DNA of 64,000 bases from Gordonia phthalatica. GTDB taxonomy: Bacteria; Actinomycetota; Actinomycetes; Mycobacteriales; Mycobacteriaceae. Positions 9,951-18,544 of this stretch are shown piece after piece. The stretch lies in assembly GCF_001305675.1 (NCBI RefSeq), contig NZ_CP011853.1:3100001-3164000 (forward strand), given 5' to 3'. The notes beneath the pieces are model-generated. The model was not told where the DNA came from and searched no databases. It saw only the letters and a list, made by a program, of their open reading frames with translations. The first letter of the stretch is position 1. The number at the start of each line of letters is the position of its first letter. The translations under genes and the position numbers were made by a program.

Positions 9951-11224
9951 GGGCCCCATGGTATCTGCGCGGCCTTGGCGAGCAGGACGGCGCGACGCCG
10001 CTCATTGGCACTGCGCGCGGCGGCGTCCTCGAAGGCGGCGCGTGCCTCGTCGAATCGTCCACTGCGCTGCAGGAGTTCACCGCGGACACTCGGCACCAGT
10101 GGAGAATCGAGCAGGTTCTTCGACGACGCGACGGCGTCGACGTCGGCCAGGGCGCGCTCCACGTCGCCGGTCATCGCGACGGCGATCGCCCGGTTCAGCG
10201 CGACGACCGGGCTCCCCGTGAGGGCCAGCAGCTCGTCGTAGAAGCCGACGACGGCCGGCCAGTCGGTCTGCGCGACGGAGGCCGCGACAGCGTGCTCCTG
10301 GGCGATGGCGGCCTGCAGCGCATACGATCCGCGGCCGCCGCCGAGTGCGGTGGCTCGGGCCAACCGGTCTCGTCCGCGGGTGATCTGGCCGCGGTCCCAT
10401 CGGCGCCGATCCTGGTCTTCCAGGAGCACGGCCGATCCGTCGGCCGCGACGCGCGCCGCGAATCGGGAGGCTTGAAACTCCATGAGCGCGACGAGGGCCT
10501 GCACCTCCGGTTCGTCGGGCACCAGGGCCGCCAGGATGCGTCCGACCCGGAGGGCTTCGGCGGCCGTGTCGGGTGCGACGACCGCGGTCCCGGAGGTCGG
10601 CGCGTACCCCTCGGTGAAGATCAGGTAGATCACCCGCAGCACCCCGCCGAGCCGGTCGGCCCACTGATCGCGCGGCGGCGTCTCGAACGGGACGTGCGCC
10701 GCTGTCAGCGACTTCTTGGCCCGGGTGATCCGCGCCTGGACGGTGGCCGTCGGCACCAGGAACATTCGCGCGATGGCCTCGCTGGAGAGCCCGCCGACCG
10801 CCCGCAGTGTCAACGCGATCTGCGCTTCCCTGGTCAGCACCGGGTGGCAGGCGGTGAACAGGAGTCGAAGGAGGTCGTCGTCGATCGGCTCGCGGTCGAC
10901 GACGACGGTTCCCGGATCGTCGACCGGTTCCGCCCGTTCGGCGTCGGCGATGAGGGTGCGCACGCGATCGTCGAAGGCCGCCTCACGTCGCCATGCGTCG
11001 ATGGCACGCCGCTTGCCGACGGCGGTGAGCCAGGCGCCGGGATTCCGCGGGATCCCGGACTCGGGCCACTGCGCCAGGGCTGCGGCGACCGCCTCCTGCG
11101 CGAGGTCCTCCGCGGCGGCGACATCGCCGGTCATGGCTGCGAGCGCCGCGACCACGCGGCCGCCCTCCGACCGCCACACCGCATCGAGTGCGGCGGTCAG
11201 ATCAGCGGTCGCGTCGTCAGTCAT
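9947..11224 (-). CDS. ECF42-group RNA polymerase sigma factor with C-terminal TPR-like extension
   Basis: A 425-residue sigma-70 family factor. Region 2 is at ~10-80 (AAEDLAQEAVAAALAQWP, AIDAWRRE), region 4 at ~130-185 (AQIALTLRAVGGLSSEAIARMF, TVQARITRAKKSL), then a DUF6596-type block (FTEGYAP) and a helical repeat extension to the end. In the ECF42 group this extension replaces an anti-sigma factor and is needed for activity. Six bases separate it from the upstream YCII gene, the hallmark neighbour of ECF42. The promoter in front of the operon fits the ECF42 motif, implying autoregulation. The signal that activates it is unknown. Confidence 0.93.
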   Translation of the reverse strand: MTDDATADLTAALDAVWRSEGGRVVAALAAMTGDVAAAEDLAQEAVAAALAQWPESGIPRNPGAWLTAVGKRRAIDAWRREAAFDDRVRTLIADAERAEPVDDPGTVVVDREPIDDDLLRLLFTACHPVLTREAQIALTLRAVGGLSSEAIARMFLVPTATVQARITRAKKSLTAAHVPFETPPRDQWADRLGGVLRVIYLIFTEGYAPTSGTAVVAPDTAAEALRVGRILAALVPDEPEVQALVALMEFQASRFAARVAADGSAVLLEDQDRRRWDRGQITRGRDRLARATALGGGRGSYALQAAIAQEHAVAASVAQTDWPAVVGFYDELLALTGSPVVALNRAIAVAMTGDVERALADVDAVASSKNLLDSPLVPSVRGELLQRSGRFDEARAAFEDAAARSANERRRAVLLAKAAQIPWGP

Positions 11225-11230
11225 CGCGGG

Positions 11231-11650
11231 TCACTGGCCGAGTTCCTCACGCCAGCCAGCCTGCTTCTGGATGTACTCGTTGTCGGCGAACTCCTCGAAG
11301 TCGCTCTCATCGGTGACGCGGCGGACCTCGAGCTTGGTGCCGGGGCCCAGCGGGCAGCGGCGCGCCCAGTGCACGGCCTCCTCCTTCGAGGCCACCTGGA
11401 TCATCCAGAAGCCGTTGAAGAGCTCGTGGATCTCGCCGTACGGACCGTCGGTGACGATCGGATCGTCGGCCGAGAAGTCGACGACGAAGCCCTCCGCGGC
11501 GTCCGAGAGTCCATCGCCGGCGAGGAGCACGCCCGCGGTCACCAGCTCCTCGTTGTACCGGCCCATCTTGTTGATGATCTCTTCGAAGGGGACGTCCTCG
11601 GCTGCGGCGACGGCGGCTTCGGTGACTCGCATGATCAGCATGTACTTCAT
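11231..11650 (-). CDS. YCII/DGPF-domain protein, partner of the ECF42 sigma factor
   Basis: A 139-residue ferredoxin-like-fold protein (MKYMLIMRV start) with the DGPF signature as TDGPYGE and the motif FNGFWMIQVASKEEA. YCII-like proteins almost always accompany ECF42 sigma factors; their role is unresolved. It is the first gene of the operon, preceded by an AGAAGAA ribosome site and about 70 bp of leader after the proposed promoter. Confidence 0.92.
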   Translation of the reverse strand: MKYMLIMRVTEAAVAAAEDVPFEEIINKMGRYNEELVTAGVLLAGDGLSDAAEGFVVDFSADDPIVTDGPYGEIHELFNGFWMIQVASKEEAVHWARRCPLGPGTKLEVRRVTDESDFEEFADNEYIQKQAGWREELGQ

Positions 11651-11721
11651 CGGTTCTTCTCCCTGAGTGAGTTCTGGTCTTCGGTTGGCGGAGCGCATCG
11701 CTGAGGTCCGCTCACTACTAC

Positions 11722-11748
11722 GTCGAACGGGCTCGGCCCGGATCGACA
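11722..11748 (-). promoter_or_regulatory. Predicted ECF42 promoter for the YCII-sigma operon
   Basis: Read on the minus strand: TGTCGA (11748-11743), a 17-nt spacer, then CGAC (11725-11722), about 70 bp before the YCII start. The published ECF42 motif is TGTCGA at -35 with CGA-type sequence at -10, so this is a strong candidate for autoregulation. Confidence 0.75.
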
Positions 11749-11786
11749 ACGAATCGAAAGAAATTCTGCCGGAGAGTTCTGTTGCA

Positions 11787-12800
11787 CTAATCATTCCGGC
11801 CGTCGTCAGGCAACTCGCGGATCGACAGCAGGTACGACGCCGTCCGCGACACCATCTCGTCGTCGTCCGCGGCGAGCTCGGTGAGCGCGCCCGACGCCCG
11901 CGTGCCGCGTAGATCCCCGAGGGCCTGGGCGATGCGGCAGCGCGCGGGAGCATCCACGGTGGACAGCGGAGCGACGAGGCACGCGACGACCGCATCCACG
12001 TCGTCGTCGGTCTCGGCGAGCAGCGCGAGGGCGTCGGCGGCGTCGACGTCACGGATGCCGTCGACGACGAGTCCGACGAGTTTCTCGACGGGGTCCTCTC
12101 GCCCGCGGTCGGCCAATTCGAGGGCTGCGTGCGACCGCACCTCGTCGTCGGGGTCGGCGAGCGCATCGATCAACGCATCGGTGGCCTCGGGTCCCGGAGT
12201 GTCGACGAGCGCCAGAACGGCACGACGGCGCCGGGTCACGTCCGCGTCGTGGACGGCGGCCGCCAATGGCGCGACCACGCCTTCCCCGCTGCGGCCGACG
12301 GCCCACCGGAGTGCCCCGGCGACGTTGAGGTCGGCTTCGTCGAGGAGCGATTCGACGAGTGCGGTCGGCGACACCGCGGTCCCGTCGACGGTCAGCGCCG
12401 CACGCTGACGTCGCTGCGCGAGCGGCGACTGCAGTGCCGCAAGCAGTGCGACGGTGTCGAGGACCTGCTCCCAGTCGTCGGGGGCGGACTCGTCGATCCG
12501 GTCCAGCCGGTGGAGCAGGTCCTGCTCGGTCCGGATGCGTTCGGCACTGCGCCGCTTGAGTTCGGCGACGAGGGCGGCGGGCGCGAAGTCCGGGTCGTCG
12601 AGCGCCTGGCCCACCTCCCGCAGCGACAGCCCCAACGTGCGGAGGCTCTCGACGTGGAAGATGCGGGTGACATCGGCGGGCGTGTAATCCCGGTACCCCG
12701 CCGACGTGCGACCGCCGGGCCGCACCAGGCCGAGGTCGTCGTAGTGCCGCAGCATCCGTGCACTGACGCCCGACCGTCTCGCGACTTCTCCGATTCGCAC
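11787..12800 (-). CDS. MerR-family regulator with C-terminal HEAT repeats
   Basis: A 337-residue protein. Residues 1-70 are a MerR winged helix (MRIGEVARRSGVSARMLRHY, then YRDYTPADV), followed by a coiled-coil dimerisation helix to ~125. Residues ~130-330 are HEAT/Armadillo-like repeats (TRRRRAVLALVDTPGPEATD, PDDEVRSHAALELADRG). Most MerR proteins end in a small-molecule or metal pocket; a HEAT solenoid points to a protein partner. The upstream gene on the same strand encodes a stand-alone HEAT protein, an obvious candidate partner. The 127 bp between them hold 15-bp repeats. Confidence 0.88.
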   Translation of the reverse strand: MRIGEVARRSGVSARMLRHYDDLGLVRPGGRTSAGYRDYTPADVTRIFHVESLRTLGLSLREVGQALDDPDFAPAALVAELKRRSAERIRTEQDLLHRLDRIDESAPDDWEQVLDTVALLAALQSPLAQRRQRAALTVDGTAVSPTALVESLLDEADLNVAGALRWAVGRSGEGVVAPLAAAVHDADVTRRRRAVLALVDTPGPEATDALIDALADPDDEVRSHAALELADRGREDPVEKLVGLVVDGIRDVDAADALALLAETDDDVDAVVACLVAPLSTVDAPARCRIAQALGDLRGTRASGALTELAADDDEMVSRTASYLLSIRELPDDGRND

Positions 12801-12825
12801 CGCGCCGCTCCTTCTAGATCGTCGT

Positions 12826-12900
12826 CCCGTCCGCCGTCTTCCCGTCCACCGCCGCCCCGTCCACCGCCGTCCCGTCCACTGCAGCCCCGTCCACCGTCGA
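12826..12900 (-). repeat. Five 15-bp tandem units encoding xxVDG pentapeptides behind a stop codon
   Basis: Five consecutive 15-bp units (core CCCGTCCACCGCCG on the plus strand) lie between the HEAT gene and the MerR gene. On the minus strand, in the same frame as the HEAT gene, they read STVDG-AAVDG-TAVDG-AAVDG-KTADG. They begin ten codons after that gene's TGA and end at TAG (12816-12814). Confidence 0.85.
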
Positions 12901-12927
12901 CGCTGCGGGCCCGAGCGCCGCGAGTCG

Positions 12928-13551
12928 TCATGCGGCGTCGATGTCGAAGGCGAAACTGGACTCGGGGTCGCGCATCAGGGCTTCGGTCGCGACCGCGTGA
13001 CCGCGGACCACGGGGTCGGACGATGTCTGAGACTGTCGCACGGCGGGCAGCGCCGCGTCGCCGATTTCGGCGAAGGCCCGACTGAGACTGCGATGCACGT
13101 CGGGCCCGCCGCGGCCGAACTGGGACGTCAGGATCGCGGCGACGGCCCGCACCTCGGTGGCGGGCGCCAGTGCCGCGGCGACCCGCCAGGCGGTGCGCGC
13201 CACCTCGTCGTCGGGGTCGGTCATCAACGCCTCGACCGTCGGCGTCCACGACTCGGGATCGCCGAGCTTGGAGATCGTGTGCAGTGCTTGACTGCGCGCC
13301 TGCGGGTTCGGCGACGTGAGTTCTGCCGTCACGGCGGGCAGGACCGTGTCGACGTCGTGCCGGGTCAGCGCCCAGGTGAGCATGTCCCGGACGTAGAAGT
13401 CCGGTTCCACCCCGCACCGCTCGATCAGGACCGCGATGCACCGCGGCTCGGGATCGGTGCCTGCGGCCAGCGCCGCCCGCAGTCGCGTGGTGGACGACGG
13501 TGCGCGCAGCGCCCGGATCACGTCGTCGGTTCGGGTGTGCTGGTCGGTCAT
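12928..13551 (-). CDS. HEAT-repeat protein
   Basis: A 207-residue protein of HEAT repeats from ~10 to ~190. Repeats of the type DDEVARTAWRVAAALA and NPQARSQALHTISKLG are clear. It has no signal peptide, so it is likely a cytoplasmic scaffold. ATG 13551 (MTDQHTRT) is preceded by a GGAGGTGGT ribosome site; the in-frame ATG at 13560 is an alternative. It lies upstream of, and is probably co-transcribed with, the MerR-HEAT regulator. After its TGA the same frame stays open for 37 codons, including the xxVDG repeats. Its DNA-repair-type relatives (AlkD) are larger and I do not see their catalytic residues. Confidence 0.85.
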   Translation of the reverse strand: MTDQHTRTDDVIRALRAPSSTTRLRAALAAGTDPEPRCIAVLIERCGVEPDFYVRDMLTWALTRHDVDTVLPAVTAELTSPNPQARSQALHTISKLGDPESWTPTVEALMTDPDDEVARTAWRVAAALAPATEVRAVAAILTSQFGRGGPDVHRSLSRAFAEIGDAALPAVRQSQTSSDPVVRGHAVATEALMRDPESSFAFDIDAA

Positions 13552-13628
13552 GGGGACCACCTCCTGTCAGAGGTGAACTCCACACCTTCTCATCGTGTGA
13601 AGGTCAAGCCCCGGTCGTGGGACGACGA

Positions 13629-14420
13629 TCAGAAGTCGAACCCGCCGAAGTCCCCGCCCCCGAAGTCACCGCCACCGAAGTCACCGAACCCGCCGCCGTC
13701 GAAACCCGAGCCGTCGACGTCCCCGCCGTCGAATCCCCCGCCGTCGAAGCCTCCATCGTCGAAGCCGCCCCCGTCGAAGTCACCGGCCGCCACCTCGGAC
13801 GACACGCCGTCCATCCCCGAGAAGAGCGACGTGAACAGGAAGGCCGAGCCGACGCCCCACGCACCGGCTATCAGTGCGGGACGCCACCAGGGCGTCGAAT
13901 ACCAGCCGGCGGGAACGGCGCGGCCGGCCACCCGCCCGCCCGGGAAGTAGTTGGGGGTCTGCTTCGAGGGCGCGGGCGACGCCGCCACCGACTGCCCCTC
14001 GAAATCGACCGTGCGGTCCTCGGTCACCGATCCCGCCGCACGCTGCCCGTCCAACTCCGGGATGGGCGGGCCGGGGTCGAACTTCAGCGCGGTCCGCGCG
14101 GCACGGATGTAGTAGAGCCCTTCGACAGCGGTCTGCTTGGCGAGCATCGCCTGGCCCGGTGTGGTCGCCTGCTCGATCTGTGAGCCTGCGGCGGTGAAGC
14201 GTTCGCCGGCGTCGGCGAGCGCCTGTGTCGCGGCGGGATCGTCGCCCGGATTCAGCGAGTACACCTGGCCGCCGAGTCGTTCGATGGCCTGCCGTGCATC
14301 AGCCTTGGCGTCGTCCAGTCGGAGGTGCTGGTTCTGGACGCCGTTGGACCGGTTGCGGAGGAGGGAGAACGCGCCGAACACGATCAGCGCGAGGATGACG
14401 ATCAGGAGGAGATCCGGCAT
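13629..14420 (-). CDS. Membrane protein with Gly/Asp/Phe-rich C-terminal tail
   Basis: A 263-residue protein. An N-terminal membrane helix (PDLLLIVILALIVFGAFSLL, ~2-21) is followed by a helical domain (~30-110) and a linker. A second hydrophobic segment (~192-210, ALIAGAWGVGSAFLFTSLF) comes next, and the last ~45 residues are low-complexity GGGF/DGGGFDGG repeats ending GGFDF. Glycine-rich tails of this kind occur on small actinobacterial and firmicute membrane proteins of unknown function. ATG 14418-14420 follows a GGAG-like site. The gene is divergent from the BCCT transporter, with three 20-bp repeats in the shared upstream region. Confidence 0.82.
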   Translation of the reverse strand: MPDLLLIVILALIVFGAFSLLRNRSNGVQNQHLRLDDAKADARQAIERLGGQVYSLNPGDDPAATQALADAGERFTAAGSQIEQATTPGQAMLAKQTAVEGLYYIRAARTALKFDPGPPIPELDGQRAAGSVTEDRTVDFEGQSVAASPAPSKQTPNYFPGGRVAGRAVPAGWYSTPWWRPALIAGAWGVGSAFLFTSLFSGMDGVSSEVAAGDFDGGGFDDGGFDGGGFDGGDVDGSGFDGGGFGDFGGGDFGGGDFGGFDF

Positions 14421-14453
14421 GCACTCCACCGTACGGAAGTCAGATGAGGGGAG

Positions 14454-14513
14454 GTTGAGGAGAATCTGACACGGTTGAGGAGAATCCGACACGAGTGAGG
14501 AGAATCTGACACG
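14454..14513. promoter_or_regulatory. Three 20-bp direct repeats between divergent genes
   Basis: Units at 14454-14473, 14474-14493 and 14494-14513 share TGAGGAGAATCTGACACG with at most three differences. The 20-bp spacing is close to two helical turns, so a protein could bind all copies on one face. They lie between the divergent Gly-rich membrane protein and BCCT transporter genes and may control one or both. Confidence 0.6.
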
Positions 14514-14567
14514 CGCTGTGATCTGGACAATCGCCGTTCGGGTTTGAAACCTGAGGTCACGGCCCCC

Positions 14568-16568
14568 ATGGTGGAGGCCATGTCTGACGATAGTGAGAAT
14601 CCCGACAGTAGTCTGTCCGCAGCCGCCGCCCGCTACGGCTCGGACGTCCCACCTTCGCCTCCCGGGGCCGACGATTCGGCCGAGAACGGGGTCCGTCGTG
14701 CCGCCACCGTCTTGGTGGATCCGTTCACCAAGAAGACCACCCCGATCGTACCGAGCATCGCACCCGTCCCGGACAGTTGGCACGTCGCCGAGAACGACAC
14801 CGACGAACAGATCACCGAGAAGCTGAAACGTCAGGGGGTGCGACTCGGCAGGGGCGGGATCGCGCCCGCCGTCTTCTGGCCGTCGCTGGCGATCATCGTC
14901 GCCGTCAGCATCATCGCCGTCGCGTTCCCGGACGGGACGAGCACGTTCTTCACCGACGTCCAGAACTGGATCGTGACGAACCTCGGTTGGTACTACATGC
15001 TGATCATCGCGTGCTTCGTGGTGTTCACCGTCGGCCTGTGCTTCTCGAAGCTCGGGCGGATCCGGCTCGGCAAGCCGGAGGAGAAGCCGGAGTTCGGCCG
15101 CATCAGCTGGTTCTGCATGCTGTTCGCCGCGGGCATGGGCATCGGCCTGGTGTTCTACGGCGTCGGCGAACCCCTGACCTACGCCACCGTGCAGCCCAAA
15201 CCCGGGTGGAGCGGCGACGAGGGCGACCTCGCCGGGCTGGCGATGGCGCAGACCTTCATCCACTGGGGTCTGCATCCGTGGGCGGTGTACGCGGTCATCG
15301 GACTGGCCCTCGCCTACGCGATCCATCGTCGCGGCCGCCCGGTCTCCATCCGGTGGGCGCTGGAGCCGTTGCTCGGCGACCGCGTCAAGGGATGGGCGGG
15401 CGATGTCATCGACGTCCTCGCCGTCTGCGGAACCATGTTCGGTGTCGCCACGTCGCTGGGTCTGGGTGTTCAGCAGATCTCCGCGGGCATGGAGTCGATC
15501 GGTGTCATCGGCACCGCCGACAACGCCCTGCTGGTGACGCTGATCGTGGTGATCACGTTCCTCGCGACCATGTCGGTGGTCAGCGGTCTCGGCACCGGGA
15601 TCAAGTGGCTCTCGAACATCAACCTGTCGCTGGCCGGGCTGCTGGTGATCGCGATGCTGCTGATCGGCCCGACGCTGTTCCTGCTCAAGAACTTCGTGCA
15701 GTCGCTGGGTGTCTACTTCGCCAACAACTTCGACATGACTCTCGACGTCGGCGCGTTTCAAGGCGACGAGGCGCAGGGCTGGTTGAGCGACTGGACCATC
15801 TTCTACTGGGGTTGGTGGATCGCGTGGGCGCCGTTCGTCGGCGTCTTCATCGCCCGCATCTCCCGCGGCCGCACCGTCCGCGAGTTCATCGCGGGCTGCC
15901 TGCTGGTGCCGAGCCTCGTCGGTTTCGTGTGGTTCTCGGTGCTCGGCGGCACCGGTCTGCACCGCCAGTTCTTCGGTGCGAAGGACCTCGTCGAGACGAA
16001 GGTCGTCGACGGCGTCGAGACCCAGGTGGTGTCGGCGGAGGGCTCGCTGTTCCAGGTGCTCACCGACCTGCCGCTGGGCACCGTGTTCTCGATCCTCGGC
16101 ATCATGCTGGTCGCGATCTTCTTCATCACCTCGTCGGACTCAGGGTCGCTGGTGGTCGACATGCTGGCCTCGGGCGGTCACCCGAACCCGCCGGTGTGGT
16201 CACGCGTGCTGTGGGCCGGTCTGGAGGGCGTCGTCGCCATCGCGCTGCTGCTCGCGGGTGGATTACGGTCCCTCCAGGCGGCGTCGCTCGCCACCGCGCT
16301 GCCGTTCAGCATCGTGCTGGCCATGATGTGCATCGCGACGATCCGCGGACTGCGATTCGAGAATCAGAAACTGCAGCACGCCGAGCGTCAGCAACGGCTC
16401 GATGCGGCCACCGAGTTCATCGCCGGCGAGGTCTTCCACACCATTCCGGAGGATCCGAACCTGCGCGAGTACGTCGACGACCGCATCGACTACCGGCTGT
16501 CGCGGACGCGTGGCGTCCTGGATCGGCCGGGGGTCAGGACGAAGAACCGTCCCGGCGGTCCGAACTGA
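14568..16568 (+). CDS. BCCT-family transporter (betaine/choline/carnitine type)
   Basis: A 666-residue secondary transporter, likely Na+-coupled uptake of glycine betaine or a related osmolyte. A long hydrophilic N terminus (~100 residues) precedes 12 membrane helices. Family signatures are GMGIGLVFYGVGEPLTYA, the tryptophan-rich segment in helix 8 (WTIFYWGWWIAWAPFVG) and FFITSSDSGS. The cytoplasmic tail carries charged residues, as in osmosensing members such as BetP. ATG 14568 is used; ATG 14580, with GGAGG only 2 nt upstream, is an alternative. The last 35 nt overlap the convergent sigma gene. Confidence 0.92.
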   Translation: MVEAMSDDSENPDSSLSAAAARYGSDVPPSPPGADDSAENGVRRAATVLVDPFTKKTTPIVPSIAPVPDSWHVAENDTDEQITEKLKRQGVRLGRGGIAPAVFWPSLAIIVAVSIIAVAFPDGTSTFFTDVQNWIVTNLGWYYMLIIACFVVFTVGLCFSKLGRIRLGKPEEKPEFGRISWFCMLFAAGMGIGLVFYGVGEPLTYATVQPKPGWSGDEGDLAGLAMAQTFIHWGLHPWAVYAVIGLALAYAIHRRGRPVSIRWALEPLLGDRVKGWAGDVIDVLAVCGTMFGVATSLGLGVQQISAGMESIGVIGTADNALLVTLIVVITFLATMSVVSGLGTGIKWLSNINLSLAGLLVIAMLLIGPTLFLLKNFVQSLGVYFANNFDMTLDVGAFQGDEAQGWLSDWTIFYWGWWIAWAPFVGVFIARISRGRTVREFIAGCLLVPSLVGFVWFSVLGGTGLHRQFFGAKDLVETKVVDGVETQVVSAEGSLFQVLTDLPLGTVFSILGIMLVAIFFITSSDSGSLVVDMLASGGHPNPPVWSRVLWAGLEGVVAIALLLAGGLRSLQAASLATALPFSIVLAMMCIATIRGLRFENQKLQHAERQQRLDAATEFIAGEVFHTIPEDPNLREYVDDRIDYRLSRTRGVLDRPGVRTKNRPGGPN

Positions 16569-17463
16569 TCCGGAAGCCCTCGAGCTTCTCAGGATTCCGG
16601 ACCGCGTAGACCGCGGTCACCAGACCGTCGGCGACCTCGACGCTCATCACGGTGTCGAGGTCGCCGTCGATGGTCACGACCACCGCAGGCATCCCGTTGG
16701 CGGTGGTCATCCGCATGCCGACGTCGCTCTCCACCGATGCCCGTTTCAACAGGCCGATCAGCATCCGCGCGACATGGTCGGCCCCTTCGACGGGGCGGCG
16801 AGCCGCGGCGACCACGCCCCCGCCGTCGCCCAGGTAGACCACGCCGGGCGCCAACAGATCCATCAGCGTCTGGACCTCGCCGGTCGCTGCGGCCAGCAGA
16901 AACCGTTCGACGACGGCCTGTGCCTGCGTGGGATCCGCGACGGCCGTCGTCCGGTGGGCCCGGACGTGATTGCGCGCACGGTGGGCGATCTGCCGGACGG
17001 TCGGCTGGGTCTTGCCGACGGCGTCGGCGATCTCCGGGTACCCGAAGTCGAACACTTCGCGGAGCACGAAGACGGCGCGCTCGTCGGGGGTCAGCGACTC
17101 CAGCACCAGGAGCATCGCGGTCGTCACCGCCTCCCCGGTGAGGACGTGGTCGAGTCCGGTGTCCTCGCTCGGTTCCTCGAGCGGTTCGGGCAGCCACGGG
17201 CCGACGTACGTCTCGCGGCGGCGACTCGCCGATCGTGCCGCGTTGAGCGCCTGCCGCGTGACGATCCGCGCCAGGTAGGCGCGCGGATTCTCGACGTCGC
17301 TGCGGTCGCCGTCCTGCCATTTCAGCCAGCTCTCGGAGAGCACGTCCTCGGCGTCGGCCACCGAGCCGAGGATCTCGTAGGCGATCGAGAACAGGAGCGG
17401 TCGGTGCGCCGCGAAGTCCGCCAGACCCGGGACCTGCTCGGTGCGTTCGGCGGGCCCGGTCAT
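16534..17463 (-). CDS. ECF41-group sigma factor (SigJ-like) with SnoaL-type C-terminal domain
   Basis: A 309-residue factor. Region 2 is at ~15-85 (LLFSIAYEILGSVADAEDVL), region 4 at ~120-175 (DERAVFVLREVFDFGYPEIADAVGKT), and a SnoaL/NTF2-like domain at ~190-300. Two ECF41 hallmarks are visible: WLPEP between regions 2 and 4, and DGGG in the C-terminal domain. In this group the C-terminal domain regulates activity directly in place of an anti-sigma factor. The ATG overlaps the oxidoreductase stop (ATGA), so the two genes are coupled. It is convergent with the BCCT gene. Confidence 0.93.
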   Translation of the reverse strand: MTGPAERTEQVPGLADFAAHRPLLFSIAYEILGSVADAEDVLSESWLKWQDGDRSDVENPRAYLARIVTRQALNAARSASRRRETYVGPWLPEPLEEPSEDTGLDHVLTGEAVTTAMLLVLESLTPDERAVFVLREVFDFGYPEIADAVGKTQPTVRQIAHRARNHVRAHRTTAVADPTQAQAVVERFLLAAATGEVQTLMDLLAPGVVYLGDGGGVVAAARRPVEGADHVARMLIGLLKRASVESDVGMRMTTANGMPAVVVTIDGDLDTVMSVEVADGLVTAVYAVRNPEKLEGFRISSDRRDGSSS

Positions 17464-18503
17464 GACGGTCCCGGAAGCCAGGCGTTGCGAGAGGTGCGCG
17501 CGATGATCATGGTGCTCCGGCACACCTGTTCCTTCACGAGCGCACCGGTGCGACCGCCGAGCCAGAAGCCGGCCGGGCTGTCGTCGCGGTGGACCCGCTG
17601 CACCACGCCGTCGCTCCGCCCGAGGGAGACGCACTGCGCCGCGAACCCCATCGAGTACGGCCGGGCCGTGCGTCCGCGGAGTTCGCGCACGATCGCGTCG
17701 GCCGCGTAGGTGCCCTGCGGGAGTGCCGCCTGGCAGCTCATCCGCGAGCGCGGGACCGCCGCGGCGTCGCCGACCGCGTAGACGCGCGGATCGCTGACGC
17801 TGCGGAGTCGTTCGTCGACGATCACGCGGCCGTCGTCGTCCACGGCCCACCCGCTGCGACGGGCGACGTCGCTGACCTGCCGGGCGACGGCCCAGAGCGT
17901 CAACTGCGCCTGCCCGTCGTCGTCCCACGTGCCTCGGATCCGCTGGACGTGCAGTCCGTCGAGAACCTGCTCCACCCGCCGACGTGCCGGCTCGCCCAAC
18001 GATGGCGCGAGCGGACCGTCGCTGATGAGCCGGACCGTGAGGTCGGCGCGTTCCGACGCGACCTCTGCGGCGGTCTCGACACCGGTGAGGCCGCCGCCGA
18101 TCACGTCGACGACGCTGCCCTCGGGCAGCGCGCCGAGGCGCTGTGCGGCCTCGCGGGCGTCGTCGACCCCGCCGACCGCAAGGGTGCCCCGCGGTGCGGT
18201 CACCGCTCCTCCGGCCGCGTAGACGAGCCGGTCGAAATCGAGTTCCGTGCCGTCGTCGAGCCGCACCACGCCGTCGCCGATCTTGTCCACCGATGCCACG
18301 CGTACGCTCACGCGGCGGTCGAGGACGTCGGCCAGCGGTCGCGCGGCGCTGTCGGTTCCGGCGATGAGCTGGTGCAGTCGGATCCGTTCCACGAAGTCGA
18401 CCCGCGGATTGACGATCGTCACCTCGGCCTCGCGCGCCCGCCGTGCCAGGCGGTTCGCCGCCACCGTCCCCGCGTACCCCGCTCCTACCACCACGACCTT
18501 CAT
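17460..18503 (-). CDS. NAD(P)/FAD-dependent oxidoreductase, ECF41-associated
   Basis: A 347-residue flavoprotein related to type II NADH dehydrogenases. The FAD-binding GAGYAGTVAANRLA is at about residues 7-20, a second nucleotide-binding motif VIGGGLTGVETAAE near the middle, and an FAD-contacting VYAVGDAAA in the last third. ATG 18503 is preceded by TTGGAGG at ideal spacing. Oxidoreductases of this type are a characteristic partner of ECF41 sigma factors. No C-terminal membrane anchor is seen, so it is probably cytosolic or peripheral. The substrate is unknown. Confidence 0.9.
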   Translation of the reverse strand: MKVVVVGAGYAGTVAANRLARRAREAEVTIVNPRVDFVERIRLHQLIAGTDSAARPLADVLDRRVSVRVASVDKIGDGVVRLDDGTELDFDRLVYAAGGAVTAPRGTLAVGGVDDAREAAQRLGALPEGSVVDVIGGGLTGVETAAEVASERADLTVRLISDGPLAPSLGEPARRRVEQVLDGLHVQRIRGTWDDDGQAQLTLWAVARQVSDVARRSGWAVDDDGRVIVDERLRSVSDPRVYAVGDAAAVPRSRMSCQAALPQGTYAADAIVRELRGRTARPYSMGFAAQCVSLGRSDGVVQRVHRDDSPAGFWLGGRTGALVKEQVCRSTMIIARTSRNAWLPGPS

Positions 18504-18544
18504 GACAACCTCCAAGGAGTTCGTTTCCGATTGGTTGCTCATAG

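Noticed and set aside
12826..12900. Possible short CRISPR-like or VNTR array
   Set aside because: Units are contiguous without spacers, so it is a tandem repeat, not CRISPR.
14454..14513. Iterons of a replication origin
   Set aside because: No replication gene or AT-rich unwinding region is near; the position between divergent genes favours regulation.
13629..15962. 777-codon minus-strand frame
   Set aside because: Only the last 263 codons make sense (Gly-rich membrane protein from ATG 14420). The upstream part is antisense to the BCCT gene.
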